NCBI RefSeq assembly: GCF_021044885.1
Contig: NZ_JAJNOD010000001.1
Span: forward strand, 1,736,001 to 1,800,000
Direction: 5' to 3'
DNA length: 64,000 bases
From: Microbacterium nymphoidis
Lineage (GTDB): Bacteria > Actinomycetota > Actinomycetes > Actinomycetales > Microbacteriaceae
The translations under genes and the position numbers were made by a program. Positions within the stretch are counted from its first letter, which is position 1. Each line of letters starts with the position of its first letter. This document shows, in pieces, positions 8,328 to 16,759 of the stretch. The notes under the pieces were generated by a model. That model worked only from the letters and a program-made list of their open reading frames with translations. It made no database searches and was not told where the DNA came from.

Positions 8328-9371
8328 TCAGACGGGGGCCGGGCCGGTGGTGTTGCCCTCGATGAACTCACACGTGAAGCGGAAGGAGGCGGCCGGTTCG
8401 TCGGCGAGGAGGCGCGCGAGGGCCTCACCGGCAGCGCGACCCTTGTCGAGTGCCGGCTGGGCCATGGTGGTGAGCCGGTACGGCGCGATGCCGTCCACCG
8501 TGATGCCGTCGAAGCCGGTGATGGAGACCTCCTCCGGCACGCGGAGCCCGGCGTCGAGGGCGGCGCGCAGCACGCCGGCCGCCAGCATGTCGCTCTGCGC
8601 GAGCACCGCCGTGGGGCGTTCGCCCGAGCCGAAGAGGAGCCGGCCAGCCTCATAGCCGTTGTCGATGGTCGAGCGTGCCGTGCTGACGACCACCGCGTCG
8701 GGGAAGATCTCGCGGGCCCCTTCGAGACGTTCACGCGTGACGTCGACCTCGGCCTGGACGGCGTGTGCGGCACCGGCCACCGACATCCCGGTCCGGCGGC
8801 TCAGCGGCAGAGTGACGAGCGCGACGCGCTCATGCCCGAGGGAGCGGACGTGACGTGCCAGCTGACGCTGGGCCTCCAGCGAGTCGATCGTGATCTGCGG
8901 AACGTCGGGTCCCGCGTCTCCCTCGATCACGACCATCGGAATGCCGCGGGAGCGCGCGGCATCGAGCGAGTCACGAAGCGTGGGGTTGCAGCCGATGAGC
9001 GCGACCGCGTCGATGGGCGCCGTGGCCAGTGTGGGACCGCCCCATTCCGGGTCATCACGCAGCAGCAGGATGCCCGCCCCGGACGAGGCGATGGACTCCG
9101 CAACGCCGTCCATGGTGACGGTGAGGATGGGATCCGCGAATGCGCTGCGCAGGTCGGAGCCGACCACGACCCCGACGATGCCGCTGCGACCGCGCCGCAG
9201 CGAGGCGGCGCGCGGGTCGGGCCCGGCATAGCCGAGTTCGGCGGCGGCGGCGAGCACCTTGTCTTTCGTGGTCTCCGCGACGGCAACCTTGCCGCTGTAG
9301 ACCACGGATGCGGTCGAGGCGGACACCCCCGCTCGGCGGGCCACGTCTGCGAGCGTCGGCTTGCGCGTCAT
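8328..9371 (-). CDS. LacI-family transcriptional regulator
   Basis: 347 aa. The N-terminal helix-turn-helix (TLADVARRAGVSASTASVV, about residues 6-24) and hinge helix are followed by a periplasmic-binding-protein-like effector domain. That domain contains the usual SDMLAAGVLRAALDAG and VSITGFDG segments. It is divergent from an MFS permease, and a perfect 16-bp palindrome lies between the two genes, so it probably represses the permease and possibly itself. The effector is most likely a sugar, but nothing in the sequence fixes which. The ATG at 9371 is preceded by TACACT with a 6-base gap, consistent with a leaderless mRNA. Confidence 0.92.
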   Translation of the reverse strand: MTRKPTLADVARRAGVSASTASVVYSGKVAVAETTKDKVLAAAAELGYAGPDPRAASLRRGRSGIVGVVVGSDLRSAFADPILTVTMDGVAESIASSGAGILLLRDDPEWGGPTLATAPIDAVALIGCNPTLRDSLDAARSRGIPMVVIEGDAGPDVPQITIDSLEAQRQLARHVRSLGHERVALVTLPLSRRTGMSVAGAAHAVQAEVDVTRERLEGAREIFPDAVVVSTARSTIDNGYEAGRLLFGSGERPTAVLAQSDMLAAGVLRAALDAGLRVPEEVSITGFDGITVDGIAPYRLTTMAQPALDKGRAAGEALARLLADEPAASFRFTCEFIEGNTTGPAPV

Positions 9372-9377
9372 TCCGCC

Positions 9378-9383
9378 AGTGTA
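9378..9383 (-). promoter_or_regulatory. -10 element, leaderless LacI gene
   Basis: TACACT lies 6 bases upstream of the ATG at 9371. That puts the expected transcription start at the A of the start codon. Confidence 0.55.
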
Positions 9384-9412
9384 GCCCGAGCGTTCACACG
9401 ACGACTTTCAGG

Positions 9413-9428
9413 ATCGAATCGATTCGAT
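9413..9428. promoter_or_regulatory. LacI-type operator, perfect 16-bp palindrome
   Basis: ATCGAATCGATTCGAT is a perfect palindrome with the central CG typical of LacI-family operators. It ends one base before the TAGGGT -10 hexamer of the MFS gene, so a bound repressor would block polymerase. It is about 30 bases from the -10 of the regulator gene, allowing autoregulation. Confidence 0.85.
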
Positions 9429-9429
9429 G

Positions 9430-9435
9430 TAGGGT
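9430..9435 (+). promoter_or_regulatory. -10 element of the MFS permease gene
   Basis: TAGGGT lies 7 bases before the ATG at 9443, predicting a leaderless or nearly leaderless mRNA. It directly abuts the palindromic operator. Confidence 0.55.
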
Positions 9436-9442
9436 GTTGCCT

Positions 9443-10651
9443 ATGCAGGTCACCCTCACCCATTCGCAGTTCGTGCGCTGGCGCGCGGCCATATTCGTGA
9501 TCTTCGCCGCCTGCGGCCTCGGTTTCGCGACCTGGGCATCGCGCGTTCCCGCGATCAAGGAGGGCCTCGGCATCACGAAGTCCGAGGTGGGCCTGCTCCT
9601 GGTCTCCAGCGGCATCGCCTCGATCATCGGACTGTCGGTGTCGTCCGTCCTGATGCTCCGCTTCGGCGCGCGCCGGGCGATGCTGGGACTGCTGCTGGTG
9701 GCAGCCGCCGGCATCACCACCATCGGTCTCGGGGTCGACGTGTTCCACTCGTTCGGCGTCGTGATCGTGGGTCTGGCTTTGTTCGGTTTCGGCAACGGCT
9801 GCTGCGACGTGATCATGAACGTCGAGGGCGCCGGCGTCGAGAAGCACGGCGGCAAGACCGTCCTCCCGATGATGCACGGCTTCTTCAGCCTGGGCACGTT
9901 TGCCGGTGCCGGACTCGGCGCCATCGCGGAGGGCATCCGTCTCCCGGTGAGCGTGCACACCGGCGTCATTGGCGCTCTGATCGTGGCCTGCGCGCTGTGG
10001 GCGGTCGCGAACATCCCTGCCACGACGGATGCTGAGACGGCACCCGACGAAGGCGCGGGGCACCAGAGTTTCGGCGCGCGTCTCAAGGTGGCGCTATCGG
10101 CGTGGACAGAACCGCGTACCTACGGCCTCGGCCTCGTCATGCTGGGCATGTCCTTTGCTGAGGGCGGCGCGAACGACTGGCTCGCGCTCGGCATCGTCGA
10201 GGGTCACGACGGCTCACCCTCACTCGGCGCCGTGGGCCTGGCTGTCTTCTCCGGCGCAATGACCATCGCCCGGATGTTGGGCGGCCCGTTGGTCGATCGG
10301 TTCGGCCGAGTTGCCACGCTGCGCACGCTGGCCGCTCTCGCCGTCGTCGGCCTCCTGATCTTCATCTACGCACCGAACATGCCGCTGGTGATGGTCGGAA
10401 CGGTGCTGTGGGGCATCGGCGTCTCCTTCGGCTTCCCGCTGGGCATGTCGGCCGCCGCCGACGATCCGTCCAAGGCAGCCTCCCGCGTCGCCGCGGCGTC
10501 GACCATCGGCTACGTGGCGTTCCTCGCGGGCCCGCCAGTGCTGGGCTTCATCGCCGACCACATCGGGCTGCTGAACACGCTGCTGATCATCGCCGGCCTC
10601 GCTCTCGTGTCCGGCCTCGCGTCGAACGCCGCGAAGCCCATCAAGAACTAG
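9443..10651 (+). CDS. MFS transporter, FucP/YbjJ-like sugar permease
   Basis: 402 aa with about 12 hydrophobic segments. An N-terminal FATWASRVPAIKEGLG motif and a mid-protein GNGCCDVIMNVEGAGVE stretch resemble the YbjJ/fucose-permease branch of the major facilitator superfamily. The ATG at 9443 gives the usual length; the frame is open upstream, but that part overlaps the divergent regulator. The neighbouring LacI gene and operator imply induction by a small solute, probably a sugar taken up by proton symport. Substrate is not determinable from sequence. A strong bidirectional terminator follows. Confidence 0.85.
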   Translation: MQVTLTHSQFVRWRAAIFVIFAACGLGFATWASRVPAIKEGLGITKSEVGLLLVSSGIASIIGLSVSSVLMLRFGARRAMLGLLLVAAAGITTIGLGVDVFHSFGVVIVGLALFGFGNGCCDVIMNVEGAGVEKHGGKTVLPMMHGFFSLGTFAGAGLGAIAEGIRLPVSVHTGVIGALIVACALWAVANIPATTDAETAPDEGAGHQSFGARLKVALSAWTEPRTYGLGLVMLGMSFAEGGANDWLALGIVEGHDGSPSLGAVGLAVFSGAMTIARMLGGPLVDRFGRVATLRTLAALAVVGLLIFIYAPNMPLVMVGTVLWGIGVSFGFPLGMSAAADDPSKAASRVAAASTIGYVAFLAGPPVLGFIADHIGLLNTLLIIAGLALVSGLASNAAKPIKN

Positions 10652-10658
10652 TTTCATT

Positions 10659-10705
10659 GCGCGCGATTGGCTCCCATCCCACGGGTTTGGGAGCCGATTG
10701 CGCGC
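10659..10705. terminator. Bidirectional terminator between convergent genes
   Basis: A 17-bp stem (10659-10675 with 10689-10705, two G-U pairs) with a 13-base loop lies between the MFS stop and the stop codon of the convergent response-regulator gene. It overlaps the first base of that stop codon. It should serve both transcripts. Confidence 0.85.
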
Positions 10706-11331
10706 TATGAACGGGGGTCGCGAGCGATCGCGGCTGCCTCCGTGCGACTCTCCGCGCCGAGCTTTGCCAGCACGTTGGACACGTGGGTCTTCACCGTCGG
10801 CACGCTGATGCCCAGCTGACGGGCGATTCGGGCGTTGGAATGCCCCGCGACGATGCCGGCCAGCACCTCGTTCTCACGCACGGTGAGCCCTTCCGGGGCG
10901 GCGACCGGCTCGGGCGCCGCGGACACCGCGGCGAGGGCCCGTCTCGTGACCACCGGATCCAGCACACCCTCACCCGCCGCCACCCGCCGCACCGCGTCGG
11001 CGAGGGCGGGGCCGTCCGTGGTTTTCAGCAGAAAGCCCACGGCACCCGCACGAATAGCGCCGAGCACCAGCTCATCCTCGTCGAAGCTCGTGAGGACCAG
11101 CACGTCCGCGAGTGCCTCGGCGACGATCTGCGCCGTGGCGGCGATCCCGTCTGTGCCCGGCATACGCAGGTCCATCAGCACAACGTCCGGACGCAGCGCA
11201 CGCGCGTTGCGGATGGCGACCGCTCCGTCCGCGGCCTCCGCCACGACCTCGACGCCCTGTGCCTCGAGGATGAGGCGCAGACCCTCCCGAATGGCCGCGT
11301 GGTCGTCCGCGATCAGCACCCGAACCGTCAT
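10705..11331 (-). CDS. LuxR/NarL-type response regulator
   Basis: 208 aa. The receiver domain has acidic pair DD (9-10), phosphoacceptor Asp54 in VVLMDLRMPG and the conserved Lys in FLLKTTDG. The C-terminal LuxR helix-turn-helix is LTVRENEVLAGIVAGH through VPTVKTHVSNVLAKLG. The start is the ATG at 11331, which overlaps the stop of the upstream kinase gene (ATGA). An in-frame extension to 11382 is less likely because it would lie within the kinase gene. It is paired with the histidine kinase directly upstream, its cognate partner. Targets are unknown; the adjacent GAP-family membrane gene is a candidate only by position. Confidence 0.93.
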   Translation of the reverse strand: MTVRVLIADDHAAIREGLRLILEAQGVEVVAEAADGAVAIRNARALRPDVVLMDLRMPGTDGIAATAQIVAEALADVLVLTSFDEDELVLGAIRAGAVGFLLKTTDGPALADAVRRVAAGEGVLDPVVTRRALAAVSAAPEPVAAPEGLTVRENEVLAGIVAGHSNARIARQLGISVPTVKTHVSNVLAKLGAESRTEAAAIARDPRS

Positions 11332-12569
11332 GACTCCTCCGCTGCGACCGCGGCGCACGGCACCGACGCCTCCACCACCCACGACTCCCCCTGCGCCCCG
11401 GCGCGGAAATCACCACCGAGCGCGCGGACATCCTGATCCAGGGACCGCAGCCCCCATCCGCCTCCCGGCAGCCGCGGCACCGGCTCCGCCGCGAGCGGTG
11501 ACACCACCCGCACACGTGCGAAGTCGACGTCGGCCGTGACGTCCACCTCGACGATGCCCGCTCCGGCATAGCGCGACGCATTGGTGAGGCTCTCGCGCAC
11601 GACTCGTGCCAGCGCGCGCCCGGCGGACTCGGGCAGCGCGGGCGCGGCCGCGATGTCGGCAGTCACGGTGAGCCCCTGGTCCCGCGCCGCACCGATCACG
11701 CTCGCCAGCTCCCTCGCCCCTGACTCGGGCGCAGCGGCCGGATCAGCGAGCACGTCGATCATCCGCCGCAGCGCCGCGTGGGCATCGAGGCTGGCGCCGC
11801 GCACCGATCGCAGGGCCGTGCGCGCACCGTCGAGATCCGTGTCGGCCACCAGCGCCGCTTCGGCGCGCAGTGCCGCGGCGGAGACGTGACCGGCGACGAG
11901 ATCATGGAGTTCGCGCGCCATGGCACGCCGGTCACTCGCCCGCTGCGACTCCAGCTCGACACGGGCGCGCGCCTGATCCTCCCGGCGCAGGCGGGCCTGC
12001 AGGTCGGCCAGCTCATGCGCCTGACCCAGCGACATGGCGGTGGCGAACGTGACGCCGAAGAGCGAACCGAGGCCGAGAGCCAGCATCACCGCCAGCTGGA
12101 CGTTTCCCGAGCGCACACCGCCGATGAGCACGAGCGCAGCCACCCCGATCACCACGGTCACCAGGATCCGTCGCCGTCCCCGCTGATCGGCACGTCGAGT
12201 GGCGTTCCACAGCAGGTCCATGAGCATCACCATCGTGCCGAGGCTGCCCACCGTGACCAGATCGATGAGCCAGAGCACCGACCCGAGAACGAGCATCGCC
12301 ATCGGAGCGCGCAGCTTGCCGAGGATCAGCAGGCATCCGGGCAACGCCGTGACGAGCCCCCACCACGGATCGGGCTCGGCCGGAAGCACGGAGAACACGT
12401 CCCAGAGGGCGCGGACTCCGAGCGACGCCGCAAGAACGGTGATGCCCGCGATGCCCGCGGCATCCACCGGCGCCTGGTGACGCGCGTACCAGCCGCTGAT
12501 CCCTGTGCCCACTCGCCCATGCAAGCACACGGCCCGGCGGCGCACCTCCGACCAAAGGATGAGGGGCAT
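11328..12569 (-). CDS. Sensor histidine kinase, HisKA_3 type
   Basis: About 413 aa. Five or six N-terminal transmembrane helices (about residues 35-185) are followed by a short coiled segment and the HisKA_3 dimerisation motif AMARELHDLVAGHVS with the phosphorylatable His. The ATPase domain shows the N-box RESLTNASRYAGA and the G-box GGGWGLRSLDQDV. It pairs with the downstream NarL-type regulator through an ATGA overlap. The signal is probably sensed in the membrane, as no large extracellular domain exists. The start is uncertain. ATG 12569 is used, because the longer form to 12644 would run into the divergent gene at 12620 and lacks a ribosome site. Confidence 0.88.
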   Translation of the reverse strand: MPLILWSEVRRRAVCLHGRVGTGISGWYARHQAPVDAAGIAGITVLAASLGVRALWDVFSVLPAEPDPWWGLVTALPGCLLILGKLRAPMAMLVLGSVLWLIDLVTVGSLGTMVMLMDLLWNATRRADQRGRRRILVTVVIGVAALVLIGGVRSGNVQLAVMLALGLGSLFGVTFATAMSLGQAHELADLQARLRREDQARARVELESQRASDRRAMARELHDLVAGHVSAAALRAEAALVADTDLDGARTALRSVRGASLDAHAALRRMIDVLADPAAAPESGARELASVIGAARDQGLTVTADIAAAPALPESAGRALARVVRESLTNASRYAGAGIVEVDVTADVDFARVRVVSPLAAEPVPRLPGGGWGLRSLDQDVRALGGDFRAGAQGESWVVEASVPCAAVAAEES

Positions 12570-12619
12570 TCGATCCGATGCCGGATCTGCGGGCGCGCGC
12601 GACGGCGGACGCTGGGAGC

Positions 12620-13444
12620 ATGGACGCACTCCTCGACGCCTCACTCTCGCTCCCGCTGCTGGGCCTGGCCCTGCTGGACGGGCTGAGCATCGGGACTCTG
12701 CTCATCCCGGTGTTTCTGCTCCTGGCACCCGGGCGGCTGCGGACCGGCAGGATCGCCCTGTACCTGGTCACCATCTCGGTGTTCTACCTGCTGGTGGGAG
12801 TGCTCTTCTCGCTCGGCCTGGTGAACCTCGTATCGGTGGCCTCCGGGTTCCTCGACTCCACGGCCGGGCTGGTACTGCGGTTGATCGCGGGGGCGGCGCT
12901 CCTGCTGATCGGCATCCTGATGCCCACAGGCAAACGCAAGAGGGAGCGGGAAGCCGTAGCCACGGCAGCGACCGCCGGCGGTGATGACCCGCTGCTGCCG
13001 CCCGCACCAGCACCGACGACGCCGACGACCCCGCCGCGTGCGCCTCGGCTGCTGCGGTGGCGCGACGCGCTGCTGGACGCACGCACCTCCCCCCTCGCCG
13101 TGATGGGCATCGCCCTGGCGGCGGGCATCGTGGAAGTCGCCACGATGCTCCCGTACATCGTGGGCATGACCATGATGGCGGAGGCGGACCTGCCGCTGTT
13201 CGCACGCGGCCTCGGTCTCGTCGCCTACTGCGCCGTGATGATCCTTCCGGCGGTGGTCCTGCTCGTGCTGCGTGCCGTGGCCGCCGGCCCCATGCGACGC
13301 CCCCTGGAGACGATCGCGGGCTGGATGCAGCGATCCGGCGCCGAGACCACCGCGTGGATCCTCGCCATCATCGGCCTGCTCATCGCCCGCGATGCGGCAA
13401 ACAAGCTGGGGCTGTTCTCCGCGCTCGACACGATCACGAGGTGA
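12620..13444 (+). CDS. GAP/Sap-family (SfLAP-like) membrane protein
   Basis: About 274 aa, six hydrophobic segments, with a long variable hydrophilic loop in the middle (Pro/Thr-rich, roughly residues 118-150). The start MDALLDASLSLPLLGLALLDGLS and the later ARTSPLAVMGIALAAGIVE repeat-like half fit the GAP family. That family includes the mycobacterial Sap sulfolipid-1-addressing protein, implicated in glycolipid export or surface lipids. ATG 12620 is chosen over ATG 12578: the family normally begins with the hydrophobic DALL segment, and GACGCT sits exactly 6 bases upstream. It is divergent from the histidine kinase and converges on the next gene with a 1-base gap. Confidence 0.75.
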   Translation: MDALLDASLSLPLLGLALLDGLSIGTLLIPVFLLLAPGRLRTGRIALYLVTISVFYLLVGVLFSLGLVNLVSVASGFLDSTAGLVLRLIAGAALLLIGILMPTGKRKREREAVATAATAGGDDPLLPPAPAPTTPTTPPRAPRLLRWRDALLDARTSPLAVMGIALAAGIVEVATMLPYIVGMTMMAEADLPLFARGLGLVAYCAVMILPAVVLLVLRAVAAGPMRRPLETIAGWMQRSGAETTAWILAIIGLLIARDAANKLGLFSALDTITR

Positions 13445-13445
13445 C

Positions 13446-14612
13446 TCAGGCGGTCTGCCCCCGCTCGAAGTAGGCCACCAGATCGGCATCCAGCGCGGGC
13501 ACCGCACGCGCCGACCCGTCGGCGCGCAGCGATTCCGTGGCGAGCACACCCGTGGCCACGGCCTCACGAGCGGCCACGGGCGAGGTCTGCGTGCGCCCGC
13601 CCTCGCGGACAAAGCGGCAGAACTCCGCCACCAGAAGGGCATCCGCTCCGCCATGACCGCCCTCGGCGTCGGGGATCTCGAAGGACTCGTCCGGCTCCGC
13701 CCACCCGCGATGACGCCGGTTCCACAGCCCCACACGCTCGCCGGCACCGTCTCCGAAGTTCTCGATGCGCCCCTCGGTTCCGATGATCGTGTAGTTGCGC
13801 CAGTAGTCGGGTGTGAAATGGCACTGCTCGTACGAGGCCAGCACACCATTGTCCAGCCGCAGGTTCAGCTGGGAGATGTCCTCCACATCGATCACCGGGT
13901 TGAGGCCCGTGAGGGAGGCGGGCGGCCAGTTGTCGAGGCTGAACCAGTCGCCCATACGCTCGCCGGAGCGATCCCGGCGATCCGCGATGGCACCGTAGAG
14001 CACGTTGTCCCCCATCGCCGCGACGCTGCGGGTGTATCCGCCGGCCAGCCAGTGGATGACATCGAGGTCGTGCGCCCCCTTCTGCAGCAGCAGAGACGTG
14101 GTGCGCCGGCGGTCGGCGTGCCAGTCCGTGAAGTAGTAGTCGCCGCCGTGCCCCACGAAGTGGCGGCACCACACCGCCTTCACGTCACCGATGCGCCCGT
14201 CGTCGATCAGCTGCTTCATCAGCGTGATCACCGGCATGTGACGCATGTTGTGGCCGATGTACAGCCGGGAGCCCGTCCGGCGCGCCGTCTCGAGCACGCG
14301 GTCGGCATCGGCCACCGTCACCGCGAGCGGCTTCTCCACGAACACCGCGGCTCCCGCTTCGAGGGCTGCGATCGCGGGAGCGGCGTGCAGATCATCGGGA
14401 GTGAAGATCATCACCGCGTCCAGATCGAGTGCCAGCAGCTCGTCCAGCTCCGCGGTGACGAGTGCGTCCGGGTATGCAGCACGCGCATCGGCCGCTCCCC
14501 GCTCGCTCACCTCGCACACCGCGACCACGGCGGCGGCGTTGCCGTCCCGCTCCAGCTCGCGGGCCAGCCGCGCCCGCTGGCCGTAGCCGATGAGACCGAT
14601 CCGAAGTGTCAT
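13446..14612 (-). CDS. Gfo/Idh/MocA-family oxidoreductase
   Basis: 388 aa. The N-terminal Rossmann motif is GLIGYGQRARLA (about residues 6-17). The diagnostic EKPLAVT segment (EKP near 94-96) supplies the catalytic Lys region, and the C-terminal alpha/beta domain carries ARHD-like and HDLDVIHWL elements (GAHDLDVIHW). These NAD(P)-dependent enzymes oxidise or epimerise sugars, or act on glycosides through redox steps. It is the last gene of a leftward operon with GH89, LacI and an ABC importer, joined to GH89 by ATGA. A role in processing the imported N-acetylhexosamine derivative is inferred. The frame is open further upstream to 14783, but that part overlaps GH89. Confidence 0.85.
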   Translation of the reverse strand: MTLRIGLIGYGQRARLARELERDGNAAAVVAVCEVSERGAADARAAYPDALVTAELDELLALDLDAVMIFTPDDLHAAPAIAALEAGAAVFVEKPLAVTVADADRVLETARRTGSRLYIGHNMRHMPVITLMKQLIDDGRIGDVKAVWCRHFVGHGGDYYFTDWHADRRRTTSLLLQKGAHDLDVIHWLAGGYTRSVAAMGDNVLYGAIADRRDRSGERMGDWFSLDNWPPASLTGLNPVIDVEDISQLNLRLDNGVLASYEQCHFTPDYWRNYTIIGTEGRIENFGDGAGERVGLWNRRHRGWAEPDESFEIPDAEGGHGGADALLVAEFCRFVREGGRTQTSPVAAREAVATGVLATESLRADGSARAVPALDADLVAYFERGQTA

Positions 14613-16759
14613 CTGTCTTTCCCGTCCTCCCCCGCCGCGGCGGAGATCATTCGTGTGGCGTCCTGCACGCACGCCAGGAGCACGACGGCTTCGTCCGCGA
14701 GCGCGATGATGTCCCCCTCCGCCGTGCTGTGGATTCCGTGGCGGTCCACGCTGTCCACCCAGCTCTGGTCGCGAGCCCACCATTCCGCTTCGGTGAGGGG
14801 CGCGGCGCCGCTTCCCGGCCGCGCCGCCGCGAGGAAGGCCGACCAGCGTGACCGGTAGAGCGTCCCGACGAGGCCCTGGGCATCCCGCCCCGCGTAGTCG
14901 GAGAGCTGACCCTGGGTGGCGGCGCGCTCCGGACCCCAGCTCGTGAGGATCAGGCGCTGACTGCGTTCGAGCCGATCACTCTCGGCTTCATCCTCGCCTG
15001 CCGCGCGAGCCTCATCCAGCAGACGCCCGAGCAACCACAGCTGCTGTGTTCCCGCGATCCGGTCCAGCAGATCCATCGCCGACAGCCACAGGTCGGTGGC
15101 ATGGTCGTACCGCGCGAGCTCTCCGGTCGCCGCGGCCTCCGCCAGAACCGGAAGCAGCTGGCGCGCGGTGTTCGTGACGGCCTGACGGGCGACGTCGGCG
15201 AGATCGAACCGGTAGGCGCGGTGCGCTGACAGTTCCTCGGCCGCAGCGAGCAGCACCGGCAGCGCCGCGGCGAATGCCGGCAGGTCGTAGGTGTCCTGCG
15301 CGGGAGAGAACGAGGACGAGGTGCCCACGGTGAACGACGGCCACGCAGCGAACAGCGAATCGTGCGGTTCGGAGAAGCCGTTGTCGTCGGGCAGCGAATA
15401 GGCGGTGCGGACGATCCGGCGCCAGGCCTGTTCGGCGGCCGCGTGAGGCCTGCCGTAGCGCTGCCGGACCCACTCGGTGACCCAGGGCTCCAGCTGCACG
15501 GCATCGGCACGCCAGCTCAACTCCGCGAGCAGGTCCATGGCCAGCGGATTGTTGAACCCGCCCTCGGGCATCGCGGCGACTCCGCGCAGGTGTGAACCAG
15601 GCCGATCCCGCCAGCGGGTGAAGCGCTGGGTCCAGGTGCTCGCCTGCGCACCCATGGCCGTGTCGCCGCCGAAGTTCCAGATCCCGCCGAAGGCGTAGTC
15701 GGTCCCGAGGAACTCCTCCTCACGATCCGTGTCCTCGTAGCGATCGGACAGACCATCCACAACCAGCACCCGATCCCGCTCGACGGCGGCCAGCACCTCG
15801 CGCGGCGGGTTGTGCTGCCAGCCGAGCATCACCCAGGTCGACTCCGGCGCCGCCGCGAGCATCGCGCGCTGAACGGCGACGCCTGCCGCACTCACATCGA
15901 TGTCGCCGGGCTGTCCGCCCTCGTGCAGCAGATCCGTCTTGTACATCGTGACCGCACCGAGATGGCGAGCGGAGGAGGCGTAGAAGGTCGCGGCGAGGGC
16001 CGGGAACATCGGATCGGACGGATCCAGCCACCCGGGCCGGTCGAAGCCCTGCCAGTCGCCGGAGGGAACCGTGACGTGGGCGCCGGAATTGCGCTCGCCG
16101 AAGTCGCGAGGCACCGTCCCGCCATAGCCGGGGAGCACGGCGCGCATCCCGAGCTCCTGCAGTCGCTCGACGATCCGTCGTCCCAGCGTCGTGCGCTGTG
16201 CGAGCAGTCGCTCGTTCATCCCCGAGGGATATCCGGACATGTTCTGCAGCAGCCACCAGGGCTGATGGCTGGGCAGCGGGATCCAGGCGAGCGCTTCCTC
16301 GCGCGAGTACCCGTACGCGGTGAGCAGATCGACGTAGGCACTCTCCGTCCCCACCGGCACGAAGAGCTCGGTGTAGCCGCGTGCGGCGATGCCGTCGATC
16401 AGGTCCTCCCACGCGGCGAAGTCGCGGTACGGCCCGACGTAGGCGTCTTCCGTGTCGTTGCCGTAGAACCGGTGAGGAAGCGTGAAGACGCGACGCAGTG
16501 GCTGCGCTGGCGGATGCGGCACGGCCCCGCGCGCACCCGTGAGGATCTCATCGAACTGGTCGCCCGTGGTCGCAAGGCAGGCGCGCAGACCCGCGAGGGA
16601 GAGGGCCGGAGACGATGCCCGGATCACCGTGCGCCCGTCGCGGGCAGAGACCTCGAAGAAGTCCGGCGAGGACTCCTCGATGCTGACGTCGACGGTGGCT
16701 GCGCCGTTTCCGAGCACGCGTCTGATCGCGGCCTCAGCGGCCGCAGGGAAGGGTGACAT
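14609..16759 (-). CDS. GH89 alpha-N-acetylglucosaminidase
   Basis: 716 aa, the size of NAGLU-type enzymes. Matching features are an N-terminal alpha/beta domain, then a TIM-barrel with YTELFVPVGTESAYVDLL, WWLLQNMSGYPSGMNERLL, LGMRAVLPGYGGTVP and GGIWNFGGDTAMGA, and an all-helical C-terminal domain. The catalytic pair of glutamates is expected in the barrel; I do not assign the exact residues. No signal peptide is visible, so it acts inside the cell on an imported alpha-GlcNAc-terminated oligosaccharide. The gene abuts the LacI gene stop and overlaps the oxidoreductase, fixing it in the operon. The NAGLU call comes from motif resemblance. Confidence 0.85.
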   Translation of the reverse strand: MSPFPAAAEAAIRRVLGNGAATVDVSIEESSPDFFEVSARDGRTVIRASSPALSLAGLRACLATTGDQFDEILTGARGAVPHPPAQPLRRVFTLPHRFYGNDTEDAYVGPYRDFAAWEDLIDGIAARGYTELFVPVGTESAYVDLLTAYGYSREEALAWIPLPSHQPWWLLQNMSGYPSGMNERLLAQRTTLGRRIVERLQELGMRAVLPGYGGTVPRDFGERNSGAHVTVPSGDWQGFDRPGWLDPSDPMFPALAATFYASSARHLGAVTMYKTDLLHEGGQPGDIDVSAAGVAVQRAMLAAAPESTWVMLGWQHNPPREVLAAVERDRVLVVDGLSDRYEDTDREEEFLGTDYAFGGIWNFGGDTAMGAQASTWTQRFTRWRDRPGSHLRGVAAMPEGGFNNPLAMDLLAELSWRADAVQLEPWVTEWVRQRYGRPHAAAEQAWRRIVRTAYSLPDDNGFSEPHDSLFAAWPSFTVGTSSSFSPAQDTYDLPAFAAALPVLLAAAEELSAHRAYRFDLADVARQAVTNTARQLLPVLAEAAATGELARYDHATDLWLSAMDLLDRIAGTQQLWLLGRLLDEARAAGEDEAESDRLERSQRLILTSWGPERAATQGQLSDYAGRDAQGLVGTLYRSRWSAFLAAARPGSGAAPLTEAEWWARDQSWVDSVDRHGIHSTAEGDIIALADEAVVLLACVQDATRMISAAAGEDGKDR

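Noticed and set aside
7141..8773. Several open frames on the minus strand across the repeat array
   Set aside because: They encode repeated low-complexity peptides that follow the DNA repeat period, differ in frame between units and lack ribosome sites. They are products of the tandem repeat and of the lacI shadow.
9140..9442. N-terminal extension of the MFS permease
   Set aside because: It lies over the divergent lacI gene and the operator and reads as Arg-rich shadow sequence.
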